Assembly (NCBI RefSeq): GCF_005771635.1
Contig: NZ_VBWP01000005.1
Span: 124,001 to 188,000 of the forward strand
Direction: 5' to 3'
Length of the DNA: 64,000 bases
Origin: Culicoidibacter larvae
GTDB taxonomy: Bacteria; Bacillota_I; Bacilli_A; Culicoidibacterales; Culicoidibacteraceae
The first letter of the stretch is position 1; the number at the start of each line of letters is the position of its first letter. Below are positions 16,972-25,426 of the stretch, piece by piece. The notes below the pieces were generated by a model. That model made no database searches, was not told where the DNA came from, and was given only the letters and a program-made list of their open reading frames with translations. The translations under genes and the position numbers were made by a program.

Positions 16972-17562
16972 ATGACAGACACCGTTATTATCAATGGCAA
17001 CCCTAATAAAAACAGCATTAGCAATCAAATCATTGATAGCTACCAAAATCATATGGAAAATAACAACATCCATACCAAACGCTATAACATCAACGAAATT
17101 GACTTCAATGAAGCTTTACTGCATGGCTACAAAACCGAACTAACTGTCGAAACAATAGCCATCCAGCAGGAAATCCAAGAAGCTAAACTTCTAGTCATCT
17201 ATGTCCCAATATATTGGGGTAGTTTCCCTGGTCCTTTCAAATCGTTATTCGACCAATTACTCTGGCCAAAAGTTGCTTTCAACATGGCAACCAAAGAATA
17301 TCTTTTCAAAGGATTATGGCGCAACAAGCAAGTTCGGATTATCTACAGCCTTGGCGGCAGCGAATTTGAACACCGCCTGCTCTACCACCGCGCCGGCATC
17401 CGCAGCTTAAAATATGGCTTGCGACTCACCGGAATATTCTCGACCAAAACTACTGCATTAGAAAACTTTGATAACCAAAAACGCCAAACACTTGAATACT
17501 ACCAAAAACAAGTTCGTAAGGCTGCAGCGGCAGACTTACGACGCATAAAAAAGCAGGCCTGA
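16972..17562 (+). CDS. NAD(P)H-dependent quinone reductase, flavodoxin-like fold
   Basis: A 196-residue protein of the NQO1/MdaB/KefF-type flavodoxin-2 family. The FMN/FAD-binding start is VIINGNPNKNS, the mid region VIYVPIYWGSFPGPFKSLFDQL is the family signature, and VRIIYSLGGSE is the third loop. It likely carries out two-electron reduction of quinones or related electrophiles, protecting the cell from redox cycling. AAGGAG precedes ATG at 16972. It is cotranscribed with the MerR gene, which fits induction by such compounds. Confidence 0.85.
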   Translation: MTDTVIINGNPNKNSISNQIIDSYQNHMENNNIHTKRYNINEIDFNEALLHGYKTELTVETIAIQQEIQEAKLLVIYVPIYWGSFPGPFKSLFDQLLWPKVAFNMATKEYLFKGLWRNKQVRIIYSLGGSEFEHRLLYHRAGIRSLKYGLRLTGIFSTKTTALENFDNQKRQTLEYYQKQVRKAAAADLRRIKKQA

Positions 17563-17578
17563 ACCGGCCCGCCTGACA

Positions 17579-17612
17579 TACGTGGGATTCCTCGGAATTC
17601 CGCGTATTTTTT
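17579..17612 (+). terminator. terminator of the MerR-reductase operon
   Basis: A 13-bp stem with two G-T wobbles (17579-17591 and 17594-17606) followed by seven T residues. Confidence 0.85.
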
Positions 17613-17613
17613 T

Positions 17614-20247
17614 CTATAACCAGTTATTCCATTTACGAATATACCAGCGTTTTACAATTAATGACACTGCCACATAGCCAAATAAAGCTAACAACAGTAA
17701 TGGGTAGTATGCTAATGGCAAGGCAACAAAACCAAGCGCAGCACCGATAAATGTATATGGCAAAGCTAACGCTACTACGATAACAATAATCGTTGCCAAC
17801 CAAATTTGCCAAGACGCATTACTTTGCAAAATCGGCAATTTTTCAGTACGAATAATATGCACAATCACAACTTGCGAAATCAGCCCGAAAACAAACCAGC
17901 CGGTTTGGAACAGCGGCGCTAATTCCGGATTGTTGGCACCAAGCACAAACCATAGCAATGCAAACATCGTAACATCAAATATAGAACTGATTGGCCCAAT
18001 AATTAGCATAAATCTTTTCAGCCGGTCAGCACTCCATTTTTGCGGTTTTTGCAAATATTCAGCATCAACATTATCCCATGGAATCATGGTTTGTGAAACA
18101 TCATACAATAAGTTTTGCACCAATAACTGTACCGGTAACATCGGCAGGAATGGTAAGAAAATACTTGAAACCAAAACACTGAAAATATTACCGAAGTTTG
18201 AACTGGCTGCCATTTGCACATACTTAACAATATTACCAAAAATATGACGACCTTCAAGTACGCCTTCTTCAAGCACTTGCAAATCTTTTTCCAGCAAAAT
18301 AACTTCTGAATTCTCTTTAGCAATATCAACTGCAGTATCTACAGTAATGCCTAAATCAGCTGCTTTCAGCGCCAAGGCATCATTAATGCCATCGCCCAAG
18401 AATCCCACTGTATGCCCCAGTCCCTGTAGACTCAGTACCACACGTTGTTTTTGCAGCGGACTCACTTTAGCAAAAATACTTGTTCTTGCCGCTACCGCAG
18501 CTAACTCAGCATCAGTCATTGCCTCAATCTCAGTTCCTTGTAACACGAATTCTGTATCAATTCCTACATGGCGGCAAATGTTCCGGGCAACCTCAAGATT
18601 ATCCCCGGTCACAACTTTAACCGCAACCCCGGCATCCTGCAAACTGCTAATTGCCTTAGGAGCACTCATTTTTGGTGGGTCATATAAAGCAATAAAACCA
18701 TCCAGAACCATGTCATGCTCATCCTCAACCGTCCATTGCTCTTTATCCTCATCACGATAAGCCACAGCCAGCACACGCATTCCCTGGCTATTTAAATCTT
18801 TGACCAACTCACCAATAGCATCAAGCATAGCTTGATCAATTGGAATAATGCCTGACTCCGCGGTATAAGCATGCGTACATAATGCCAGTACTTCTTCCAT
18901 TGCGCCTTTAGTAATCAGGCGCTTTTCGCCGCGACGACGAACAATCACCGACATCCGTCGCCGTTCGAAATCAAACGGCAACTCATCAATCTTTTCGTAA
19001 TTATTCTCATTTTTTGCCAAACCAACTTCGTTGGCATAATCAATAATCGCGCGATCCAATAAGTTTTTCAAACCAGTTTGATAATAACTATTCAAATAAG
19101 CATAACGCAACACATGTTCATCTTCCTGACCATGCACATTTAAATACCGATCCAAAATGATTGTATCTTCGGTTAAGGTTCCGGTTTTATCAGTACATAA
19201 AACATCCATAGCACCAAAATTTTGAATCGCTGAAAGCTGTTTAACAATAGTTTTATGCTTAGCCATTGTTGTAGTACCTTTTGATAAGTTAGTTGTAACA
19301 ATTAAAGGTAACATCTCAGGAGTTAAACCAACAGCAATTGAAATTGCAAACAACAACGCTTGCAACCAGTCACCTTTAGTAATTCCGTTAATTAAAAATA
19401 CTAATGGCACCATGATAAACATGAAGCGAATCAATAACCAACTGATATCGTTAACGCCTTTATCAAAACTTGTTGGTTTTGCCTTTGATTGAATAAGTTC
19501 CTCAGCAATTGATCCAAAGAATGTATCATCACCAATACCAATAACAACGGCAAAGCCAACACCACTAACAACATCAGTGCCCATAAAGCCAATTGTGCTG
19601 AAATCTAGAATACTATTTTCATCACCTTGCTTTACTGCAAATTTTTCAACTGCTTCAGCCTCACCGCTAAATGCAGACTGACTCACGAAAATATCTTTAG
19701 CATGAATGAAACGGACGTCGGCTGGAATCATATCTCCGGCAGAAAGCCGAATAACATCACCAATAACAACTTTCTCCATGTCAATCTCAGCCAAAACACC
19801 ATCACGATACACCGTTGCCGTTGTATCTACCAACTGATGCAAATCCATTGCACTTTTATTTGCTTTATACTCTTGGACAAAATTCATTATCCCAGACACT
19901 AAAACCATTAAACCAATAACAATGACACTTGTCCAGTCTTCACTATCAGGTGAAGCTACATACACATCAGTTACCCAAGTAATTAGCGTCAAGATAGAAA
20001 GTATCATAATAAATGGATTCCAAAAAGAACCAAATAAAATTGACATCAAGCTTCTTGGTTTTTGTGCTTGGATCTCATTTATACCATCCCGTTCCAGACG
20101 AAACTCTGCTTGTTCAGTTGTTAAGCCGGTTTCATAACTTTCCGTTTTATTTAGTGCATACTCAAAAGATGCAACATTAAAACTGTTCAGTTTATTTTCC
20201 AATACCCCATTTTCTACACGAACTTTTGTTTTTTTATTGTTGAACAT
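17614..20247 (-). CDS. mgtA: magnesium-transporting P-type ATPase
   Basis: An 877-residue P3B-type ATPase importing Mg2+. The N-terminal cation-ATPase domain precedes a first helix pair with SFWNPFIMILSILTLITWVTD; the phosphorylation site is DKTGTLTED, the hinge is FLGDGINDALALKAADLG, and membrane segments follow to the C-terminus. ATG at 20247 is chosen since GAGAGG lies 6 bases upstream; upstream alternatives at 20262 and 20286 lack good sites. Expression is controlled by an M-box riboswitch about 150-380 bases upstream, so the protein is made when Mg2+ is scarce. Confidence 0.96.
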   Translation of the reverse strand: MFNNKKTKVRVENGVLENKLNSFNVASFEYALNKTESYETGLTTEQAEFRLERDGINEIQAQKPRSLMSILFGSFWNPFIMILSILTLITWVTDVYVASPDSEDWTSVIVIGLMVLVSGIMNFVQEYKANKSAMDLHQLVDTTATVYRDGVLAEIDMEKVVIGDVIRLSAGDMIPADVRFIHAKDIFVSQSAFSGEAEAVEKFAVKQGDENSILDFSTIGFMGTDVVSGVGFAVVIGIGDDTFFGSIAEELIQSKAKPTSFDKGVNDISWLLIRFMFIMVPLVFLINGITKGDWLQALLFAISIAVGLTPEMLPLIVTTNLSKGTTTMAKHKTIVKQLSAIQNFGAMDVLCTDKTGTLTEDTIILDRYLNVHGQEDEHVLRYAYLNSYYQTGLKNLLDRAIIDYANEVGLAKNENNYEKIDELPFDFERRRMSVIVRRRGEKRLITKGAMEEVLALCTHAYTAESGIIPIDQAMLDAIGELVKDLNSQGMRVLAVAYRDEDKEQWTVEDEHDMVLDGFIALYDPPKMSAPKAISSLQDAGVAVKVVTGDNLEVARNICRHVGIDTEFVLQGTEIEAMTDAELAAVAARTSIFAKVSPLQKQRVVLSLQGLGHTVGFLGDGINDALALKAADLGITVDTAVDIAKENSEVILLEKDLQVLEEGVLEGRHIFGNIVKYVQMAASSNFGNIFSVLVSSIFLPFLPMLPVQLLVQNLLYDVSQTMIPWDNVDAEYLQKPQKWSADRLKRFMLIIGPISSIFDVTMFALLWFVLGANNPELAPLFQTGWFVFGLISQVVIVHIIRTEKLPILQSNASWQIWLATIIVIVVALALPYTFIGAALGFVALPLAYYPLLLLALFGYVAVSLIVKRWYIRKWNNWL

Positions 20248-20328
20248 AACAATCCTCTCCATTCTCACATGAAGCAGGCACAACAAATCCTTATACTGTC
20301 CGCAAGCGGTAGTATGTCTGCTCCATAT

Positions 20329-20373
20329 TCATTTGTCTGTATTTCCTTGGAACGCTACTGGAGTCCATAACAT
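20329..20373 (-). CDS. possible 14-residue leader peptide upstream of mgtA
   Basis: A short reading frame (ATG at 20373, TGA ending at 20329) lies between the riboswitch terminator and mgtA, with AAAGG about 6 bases upstream. It reads MLWTPVAFQGNTDK. A second, overlapping 10-residue frame begins 13 bases earlier. No homology can be claimed; mgtA leaders of enterobacteria do carry short peptides, but the sequence here is unrelated. Confidence 0.25.
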   Translation of the reverse strand: MLWTPVAFQGNTDK

Positions 20374-20398
20374 CCACCGCCTTTCATCTTGAAATCAA

Positions 20399-20427
20399 TA
20401 AAAAAATCCCACCATACAGGTGAGATT
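20399..20427 (-). terminator. riboswitch terminator (expression platform)
   Basis: A 9-bp stem with one wobble (20405-20413 and 20419-20427) is followed on the minus strand by a T run. Its 5' arm contains CTCAC, which can pair with GTGAG at about 20453-20457 in an alternative structure, as expected for a Mg2+-controlled antiterminator. Confidence 0.8.
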
Positions 20428-20486
20428 CAAAATTCAAATCAAAGCAAGATAAGCTCACAAAAAAACTTATCCTTTCTTACTTCATT

Positions 20487-20630
20487 GAGTTTTAGCACTA
20501 TACAGCGTCTGATTGATGTTCGTAGCTACATTAAACACCACCTTAATTCGATGGCATCTGTTGACCCTTTGGCATCTCTCGATATTTCAGGGCAGCAGCG
20601 TGTATCTGTATAGGAGCCTCACCTAATATA
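20487..20630 (-). ncRNA. M-box (ykoK) magnesium riboswitch aptamer
   Basis: The minus strand shows the near-invariant M-box blocks in order: TTAGGTGAGGCTCCTATA, ACACGCTGCTGCCC, TGAAATATCGAGAGATGCCA, AAGGGTCAACAGATGCC, then GGTGGTG and GTAGCTACGAACATCAATC before the closing stem with GTGCTAAAACTC. High Mg2+ compacts this RNA and favours the terminator at 20399-20427. It lies upstream of mgtA, its classical target. Confidence 0.96.
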
Positions 20631-20632
20631 AG

Positions 20633-20662
20633 AATATATTTTATTGTCTACATATATTGTAA
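20633..20662 (-). promoter_or_regulatory. promoter of the M-box/mgtA transcript
   Basis: Minus strand -35 TTACAA (20657-20662), 18-base spacer and -10 TATATT (20633-20638), ending a few bases before the aptamer. Confidence 0.55.
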
Positions 20663-20694
20663 CACTCCTGGCTATACATGTCAAAAGGGTGTAC

Positions 20695-20724
20695 TTGTTT
20701 TACCATGGAATTTTGTTGTATAAT
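20695..20724 (+). promoter_or_regulatory. promoter of the 20748-21212 gene
   Basis: -35 TTGTTT (20695-20700), 18-base spacer, perfect -10 TATAAT (20719-20724). The start site would lie past the ATG at 20727, which excludes that codon as the gene start. Confidence 0.65.
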
Positions 20725-20747
20725 GTATGAAAAGGAGCGTTCAATTT

Positions 20748-21212
20748 ATGAAATTTACTTTAGAAAAAGTTTTCTTACTTATCGGCAGCATTTTTGCGGC
20801 ATTTGGTCAGGCATTTTTTGCCCTAATCATCTTTGTTGTTCAAAACTTCTCCGGAACCGATATGGCTGATTTTGGTGACTCTTCAATTTTCACTGACAGT
20901 CCATATGCTACTATTTACTGGCTCTTATCTTTAGTAGGCTTTGCACTGCTGATTACAGTATTCGTGCTTGCATTCTTTTTAAATAAAAACCCAAAACTTA
21001 TTGCCAGCCTCAGTATAATTTTTACAACTGCAGCGGCAGTTGTGAACGTACCAAGTTCTACCTTTATCCCTATATTTCTAGCATACGGTTTTATCTGCGC
21101 TGCGGTGCTTATGGTCTTCAACCGCCTCAAAAAAGCGGAATCAGCACCAACACAGTCAAAACCTGAAATCAATAATGGCGTTCCATACGAATTCCAACAA
21201 TATACCGCTTAA
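20748..21212 (+). CDS. small multi-pass membrane protein, DUF4064-like
   Basis: A 154-residue protein with about four membrane helices (roughly 6-32, 48-76, 82-100, 103-123). It begins MKFTLEKVFLLIGSIFA, reminiscent of the DUF4064 family, whose function is unknown. The C-terminal 25 residues are polar. The ATG at 20748 is used because the promoter's -10 hexamer sits just before the upstream ATG at 20727; AAAGGAG is 10 bases upstream. It is monocistronic. Confidence 0.75.
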   Translation: MKFTLEKVFLLIGSIFAAFGQAFFALIIFVVQNFSGTDMADFGDSSIFTDSPYATIYWLLSLVGFALLITVFVLAFFLNKNPKLIASLSIIFTTAAAVVNVPSSTFIPIFLAYGFICAAVLMVFNRLKKAESAPTQSKPEINNGVPYEFQQYTA

Positions 21213-21238
21213 AACAACCTTCCTGGTTGTTTTTTTAT
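21211..21238 (+). terminator. terminator of the small membrane protein gene
   Basis: A perfect 9-bp stem (21211-21219 and 21225-21233, loop TTCCT) overlapping the stop and running into a T tract. Confidence 0.88.
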
Positions 21239-21247
21239 TTATCAACA

Positions 21248-21279
21248 AAAGCCGGCGCAGTTTTCACTGCGCCGGCTTT
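21248..21279. repeat. perfect 13-bp inverted repeat
   Basis: GC-rich arms at 21248-21260 and 21267-21279 around a 6-base loop, lying between the terminators of two convergent genes. It has only a short T run on the minus side and may be a back-up terminator. Confidence 0.7.
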
Positions 21280-21298
21280 CCCGATTCCTGTAAAAAAA

Positions 21299-21339
21299 CG
21301 CGCTCATTTCTGTTTCGGGGGAAATACAAAATGAGCGCG
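21299..21339 (-). terminator. terminator of the LRR surface protein gene
   Basis: A perfect 11-bp stem (21299-21309 and 21329-21339) with a long 19-base loop, followed on the minus strand by seven T residues. Confidence 0.8.
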
Positions 21340-21347
21340 CCTCTTTC

Positions 21348-23264
21348 TTACTTCCGTTGTTTATTATTTCGTCTTGATAATGCAATTCCGACAATAACGA
21401 CTACTGCTCCCCCAACAAGTACTGGCGTCATCTGATCCTGACCGGTATTTGGCAATGAACCATTACCATTATTTGTATCATCAATCACCGTTACATTAAT
21501 CGGTTTTTCAACTATTGTTGCTGTAGTGGTTGCATCATATCTAGTTACCGTGTTATCTGCCGGAACATAAGTTGTTACTTGCACTATAGTTGCTTCGTTA
21601 ACATTATCTAATGGTGTCATATCACCATGAACTTCCATAGATTTAGTTGTCCGCGAACTTTTCAAAGCTGCAGCTCCCGCTTGATTCAATACGTAACTTT
21701 CCAGAGTTCCATTATTACGTAAAGTTTGCAATTGCGTGACCGTCATTGTCACATCACTAGCATCAATAGTGTAAACAACTGGTAATACCACTTGTTCAGC
21801 TGCATCACTCGTTTGGCCTGAAGCATGAACGGTTACCGCAGTAAACATATCATCTTTGAAAATAGCACCATCGGTTGGCATACTCCAGTTTCCAGAAGCA
21901 TCAGCAGTTACCCGGATTGTGTTGCCATGCGGGCAAGTGACATCAACAGTAGCATTAGCTGGAGCAATCCCAGTTAAAACATCTTCGTCTTCATAAATAA
22001 CATCTATAGTTGGTTTTTCAACCTCTATTTTTTGACTTACTGACTGATAGATTGTTCCGCTATAACTTAGAATATTTGCCGGTAATGAGCTCGCACTAAA
22101 TTGACTGGCAATTGTTTTCAAAGGAACTTTTTGCATTGCAAACGGATCACGGTAAGTGATACCTAATAAATCATCAGCAGTAATATCTGTCCACGTAATT
22201 GTTTCTTTATTGTCGTAAGCACCCTTATCGGTACTTAAGCCAGTTAAAGTTGCGTATTGATTATCCTGAACTTTAAAATACATTGATGTTGTAAATGTAG
22301 AAGCGGCACTTAAATCAGCGTATAATCCTTCATTGCCATAAAGAACAATCAGTTGTCCGCCCGCATACGTTTTTACGCCTGGTCTTGCAGCAACTAGTGA
22401 TAAATCAGTCACCCGATCATAACGAACATCCAGTTCAGTTAAGTTAGGCATTGCATTAATGAAACTAATATCTTTAATTCCAGTACTCCACAATGCAACT
22501 TTTTTTGCTGTCGTAAAACTTGCTAATGCCTCTGTTCCCAACAATGGAATTTCAGTAATTGATAAACTCTCAATGTTAGGTAATTGACCATCTAAAACTG
22601 AAATATCCAATGGCTCTCCTGAGTAATAGGTAAAGTCAATAACATAACCACCATTATCATACCAGTTAAGCGTTGTCAGTTGTGGCAAATTAGCTACCGG
22701 ACTAATATCTGTCATTAACTTTGAATAACCGACTTCTAATGTCCGTAAGTTAGTTAAGCCACTCAAGCGATTTAACTCTTCATAACTAATATTGGCACTT
22801 GAATTAATTCGCAGAAAGTTAAGATTTTTAAGCTGTTCAATTCCCTCAAGTGAACTAAATGGTGCATTAATAATATGATCGATTCGTGTTACCTTATCCA
22901 AATCAGCTTGAGTAATAGTTCCGGTTTTTGGCAATGAACCATGATCCTGCAACCATTTAAAGAATTCTTCATCAAAGCCATATTGATTTACTGCTTTAAG
23001 CATTGAACTTTGCTGTGTTGCCGACTGATTGTTATCAGTATTATTTTCAGTCGATAAAATGGTATCTAAATCAACTGATTCCTCTGCTGTGTTTTCATTA
23101 TTTTCGCTAACAACCTCATCATTTCCTGATGCTTCAACATTTATTTCCTGTGATGTACCGGTAGTATTTTCCGTAGTTGTATCCTCAGCGTTCACAGTAA
23201 TAAATGATGATGCAGCCATACTTAAAAAGACAATTGCTGCCGCCCCTATTTTTATAAATTTCAT
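21348..23264 (-). CDS. LPXTG-anchored leucine-rich-repeat surface protein
   Basis: A 638-residue sortase substrate. A signal peptide (1 to about 27, cleavage after VNA) is followed by an acidic Ser/Thr/Asn/Glu-rich stretch, an internalin-like LRR domain (about 110-320, repeats such as LSGLTNLRTLEVG and NLPQLTTLNWY), a bacterial Ig-like domain (about 405-485) with GIAPANATVDV and DASGNWSMP, and a C-terminal LPNTG motif at 604-608, helix and basic tail. It is covalently attached to the wall and probably binds a host or surface ligand. ATG at 23264 follows GGAGGG; an in-frame GTG at 23279 lies within that site. It follows a two-component operon but has its own terminator in between. Confidence 0.92.
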   Translation of the reverse strand: MKFIKIGAAAIVFLSMAASSFITVNAEDTTTENTTGTSQEINVEASGNDEVVSENNENTAEESVDLDTILSTENNTDNNQSATQQSSMLKAVNQYGFDEEFFKWLQDHGSLPKTGTITQADLDKVTRIDHIINAPFSSLEGIEQLKNLNFLRINSSANISYEELNRLSGLTNLRTLEVGYSKLMTDISPVANLPQLTTLNWYDNGGYVIDFTYYSGEPLDISVLDGQLPNIESLSITEIPLLGTEALASFTTAKKVALWSTGIKDISFINAMPNLTELDVRYDRVTDLSLVAARPGVKTYAGGQLIVLYGNEGLYADLSAASTFTTSMYFKVQDNQYATLTGLSTDKGAYDNKETITWTDITADDLLGITYRDPFAMQKVPLKTIASQFSASSLPANILSYSGTIYQSVSQKIEVEKPTIDVIYEDEDVLTGIAPANATVDVTCPHGNTIRVTADASGNWSMPTDGAIFKDDMFTAVTVHASGQTSDAAEQVVLPVVYTIDASDVTMTVTQLQTLRNNGTLESYVLNQAGAAALKSSRTTKSMEVHGDMTPLDNVNEATIVQVTTYVPADNTVTRYDATTTATIVEKPINVTVIDDTNNGNGSLPNTGQDQMTPVLVGGAVVVIVGIALSRRNNKQRK

Positions 23265-23374
23265 TACTTTTCCCTCCACTATTTCATTACCAATATATTA
23301 TCAACTCGCCTACCCGAATGCAGTAAAATAAGAGTTAAAATTATTAAATTTATGAAATGCTCTTTTGATAAAAA

Positions 23375-23407
23375 AAAAGCCATTACGGCCAACCCGGAAT
23401 GGCTTTT
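23375..23407 (-). terminator. terminator of the two-component operon
   Basis: A 14-bp stem with one mismatch (23375-23388 and 23394-23407) directly after the stop at 23410 and followed by a T run on the minus strand. Confidence 0.87.
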
Positions 23408-23409
23408 CA

Positions 23410-24051
23410 TCATTGCTCACGGTAGAGCAAGTCTTCGACTTCCTTCTGCTCGCGGCGGATAATATAGTACTGCACAACAAATATAATAATCGGTACCAAA
23501 ATCAATAATAATATAAAAAAGAAAAAAGTTTGAAAATTATTAATAATCCCAAAATCTTCAGGATTCAAATAAATATTGCTAACTGGCAATATCTTCTTAT
23601 CAGTTTCGTACACATTAACGGTAATAGCGCTGCCGAGCTCAGTGGCAAAAGTAACTTGATACTTACCGGCAGCTTCATCAATGACATGCGTTAGCACACT
23701 TGTAATCGGAACTGTACTGCCATCATTTGTTTGCCATGCATGAGCATTGGTAATGCGAATCAGATCATCATTGCTTAATTGTCTAAATACACCTGACTCA
23801 ACAAGCACATCATGAGCATCTATAGCCTCTTGAACTTCTTTATTAATAACTGTCTTTTCAAATAAAACCGTAACATAAATTGTCTTCTTAACAACAGTCC
23901 CATTCTTATCAACAGCCGAGACCTCTATCGGATATGTCCCGGCCTCATCATAGTTTTCTTGCAATTGGTCATCAACAAAACCATAAACTGTACCAGGAAC
24001 GGCAGTTAGCATCAAACTGATGAACAATGCCATAAACAGTTTCTTAATCAT
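23410..24051 (-). CDS. secreted/membrane-anchored Ig-like protein in a two-component operon
   Basis: A 213-residue protein with an N-terminal signal sequence (about 1-24), an Ig/cadherin-like beta domain (YDEAGTYPIEVSAVDKNG at about 35-52), a further extracellular domain, and one C-terminal membrane helix (about 172-195) with a short charged cytoplasmic tail. It would present its domain outside the cell. The ATG at 24051 overlaps the histidine kinase stop by 8 bases, with GGTGACC upstream, so it is coupled to the kinase. It may be an accessory sensor or a regulated partner; this is inference. I do not recognise the family as a whole. Confidence 0.7.
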   Translation of the reverse strand: MIKKLFMALFISLMLTAVPGTVYGFVDDQLQENYDEAGTYPIEVSAVDKNGTVVKKTIYVTVLFEKTVINKEVQEAIDAHDVLVESGVFRQLSNDDLIRITNAHAWQTNDGSTVPITSVLTHVIDEAAGKYQVTFATELGSAITVNVYETDKKILPVSNIYLNPEDFGIINNFQTFFFFILLLILVPIIIFVVQYYIIRREQKEVEDLLYREQ

Positions 24052-25426
24052 GCTGGTCACCGCCAATAAAAACAATAGTTGTCGTAACCTGCTCAGCAGC
24101 AATGTCGCGTTGGTAATGAGCCTCAAGCGTCTGTGCCAAACTAGTAATCATGATAATTCCATTTCCGCTGCTATATTTATTATCTTTGTTAATAAATGAT
24201 TGAATTTCCGTATCTCCTTGCAAACGCGCAATATTATTCTCAGCAGCGGTATTCACACATTCGAATACTGCATTATTTTGCTCATCAAGAAACAAATTGA
24301 CCTGTATTTCGGTTTCCGGAATCGCATATTGAATAGCATTCGACAAAATATTATGAATTAATAACTTCACCATTGCTTTATTACTGAAAATTGTCAGTGT
24401 TTCCGGAACTTCGATTTCTAATAAAACTTTTCGCTCACGAATTTGAGCTGCAAAAGTTTTGCGAACTTCTGAGACAATCTTTGATAAATCTACTGATTCT
24501 TTTTCTAATACCATTTTTTGTTCATTACTGGTAAAAACTTGTAACATCTCATTAATTGATTGTAGTAAATTATCTGCATGCTGCACATTGTATTCAGCAA
24601 TCTCTCGTGCCCGCTCATCATTATTATTCAGATGACTTAATTGCGTTTCATTTTCAAGTAACATTTGATAAACCGGCGTTTTTATTTCATGAATAAATGC
24701 CCGCGCGATAAGCTGACTATTAACAAACTGCTCTTTATTAATATAAGCTGCTTGTTGCAACTCAGCTTCTTTTTGGGCAGTACGCGAAATATTTTCGCGA
24801 AGTCCGTGAGCAAAATATTTAATTTTTGAGTTTATCACATCATCAGACTGAGCATTAATCACTTCATTCAATTGATACTTTTCCATTTTGCCAATTGTTT
24901 CCTTGAGCGTTGTCATCGATTGCACCATTAATCGTTGGAAGGCAAATACTGCGGTAATCAATATAATTGTAGCAATCCCAAGCAAGATAATTTGCAACGT
25001 TGTAATATTCAATAAAAAGGCTGTGACTTGCACTTGGTAAATATTGTACCAAACTTCATAAGTACTGCCATTTTTGATAAAGGTGCCATTTCCTTGTGAA
25101 AGGGAGACACGTTGATCAAGACTTTCGTGAATACTTGCTGCACTATTGACTGGCATCATCGTATTATAAATATTAATTCCATCTTTAAAAACAATAAGTT
25201 CCATTGGATACTCATCGATAATCTGATCAAATTGTGCAACGAGTTTCTGGGTATCAGTTATTGTCTCAAAAGCATCATCCAATTGCTCCTGAGTATCAGT
25301 CAAATAACTATCCTGCAATCCATTATAGTATGCCGGCACATAAAAAATGCTGCCAAAAAATAATAAAATGACAACAACATATGCCAACACAATAATTATT
25401 AATGTTCTTTTACTTTTATTATTCAT
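24044..25426 (-). CDS. sensor histidine kinase
   Basis: A 460-residue kinase with two membrane helices (about 8-30 and 138-160) flanking a 105-residue extracellular sensor region. The cytoplasmic part has the phospho-acceptor box AFIHEIKTPVYQ, an N box SNAIQYA and a short G box SSGNGIIMITSL. The ATP-binding part is slightly degenerate compared with the usual GLGL motif. ATG at 25426 overlaps the regulator's stop by 8 bases and depends on coupling. It phosphorylates the response regulator encoded just upstream. The signal is unknown. Confidence 0.88.
   Translation of the reverse strand: MNNKSKRTLIIIVLAYVVVILLFFGSIFYVPAYYNGLQDSYLTDTQEQLDDAFETITDTQKLVAQFDQIIDEYPMELIVFKDGINIYNTMMPVNSAASIHESLDQRVSLSQGNGTFIKNGSTYEVWYNIYQVQVTAFLLNITTLQIILLGIATIILITAVFAFQRLMVQSMTTLKETIGKMEKYQLNEVINAQSDDVINSKIKYFAHGLRENISRTAQKEAELQQAAYINKEQFVNSQLIARAFIHEIKTPVYQMLLENETQLSHLNNNDERAREIAEYNVQHADNLLQSINEMLQVFTSNEQKMVLEKESVDLSKIVSEVRKTFAAQIRERKVLLEIEVPETLTIFSNKAMVKLLIHNILSNAIQYAIPETEIQVNLFLDEQNNAVFECVNTAAENNIARLQGDTEIQSFINKDNKYSSGNGIIMITSLAQTLEAHYQRDIAAEQVTTTIVFIGGDQHD

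Noticed and set aside
20389-20613. 74-codon plus-strand frame upstream of mgtA
   Set aside because: It is the complement of the M-box riboswitch; its apparent sequence is explained by the conserved RNA.
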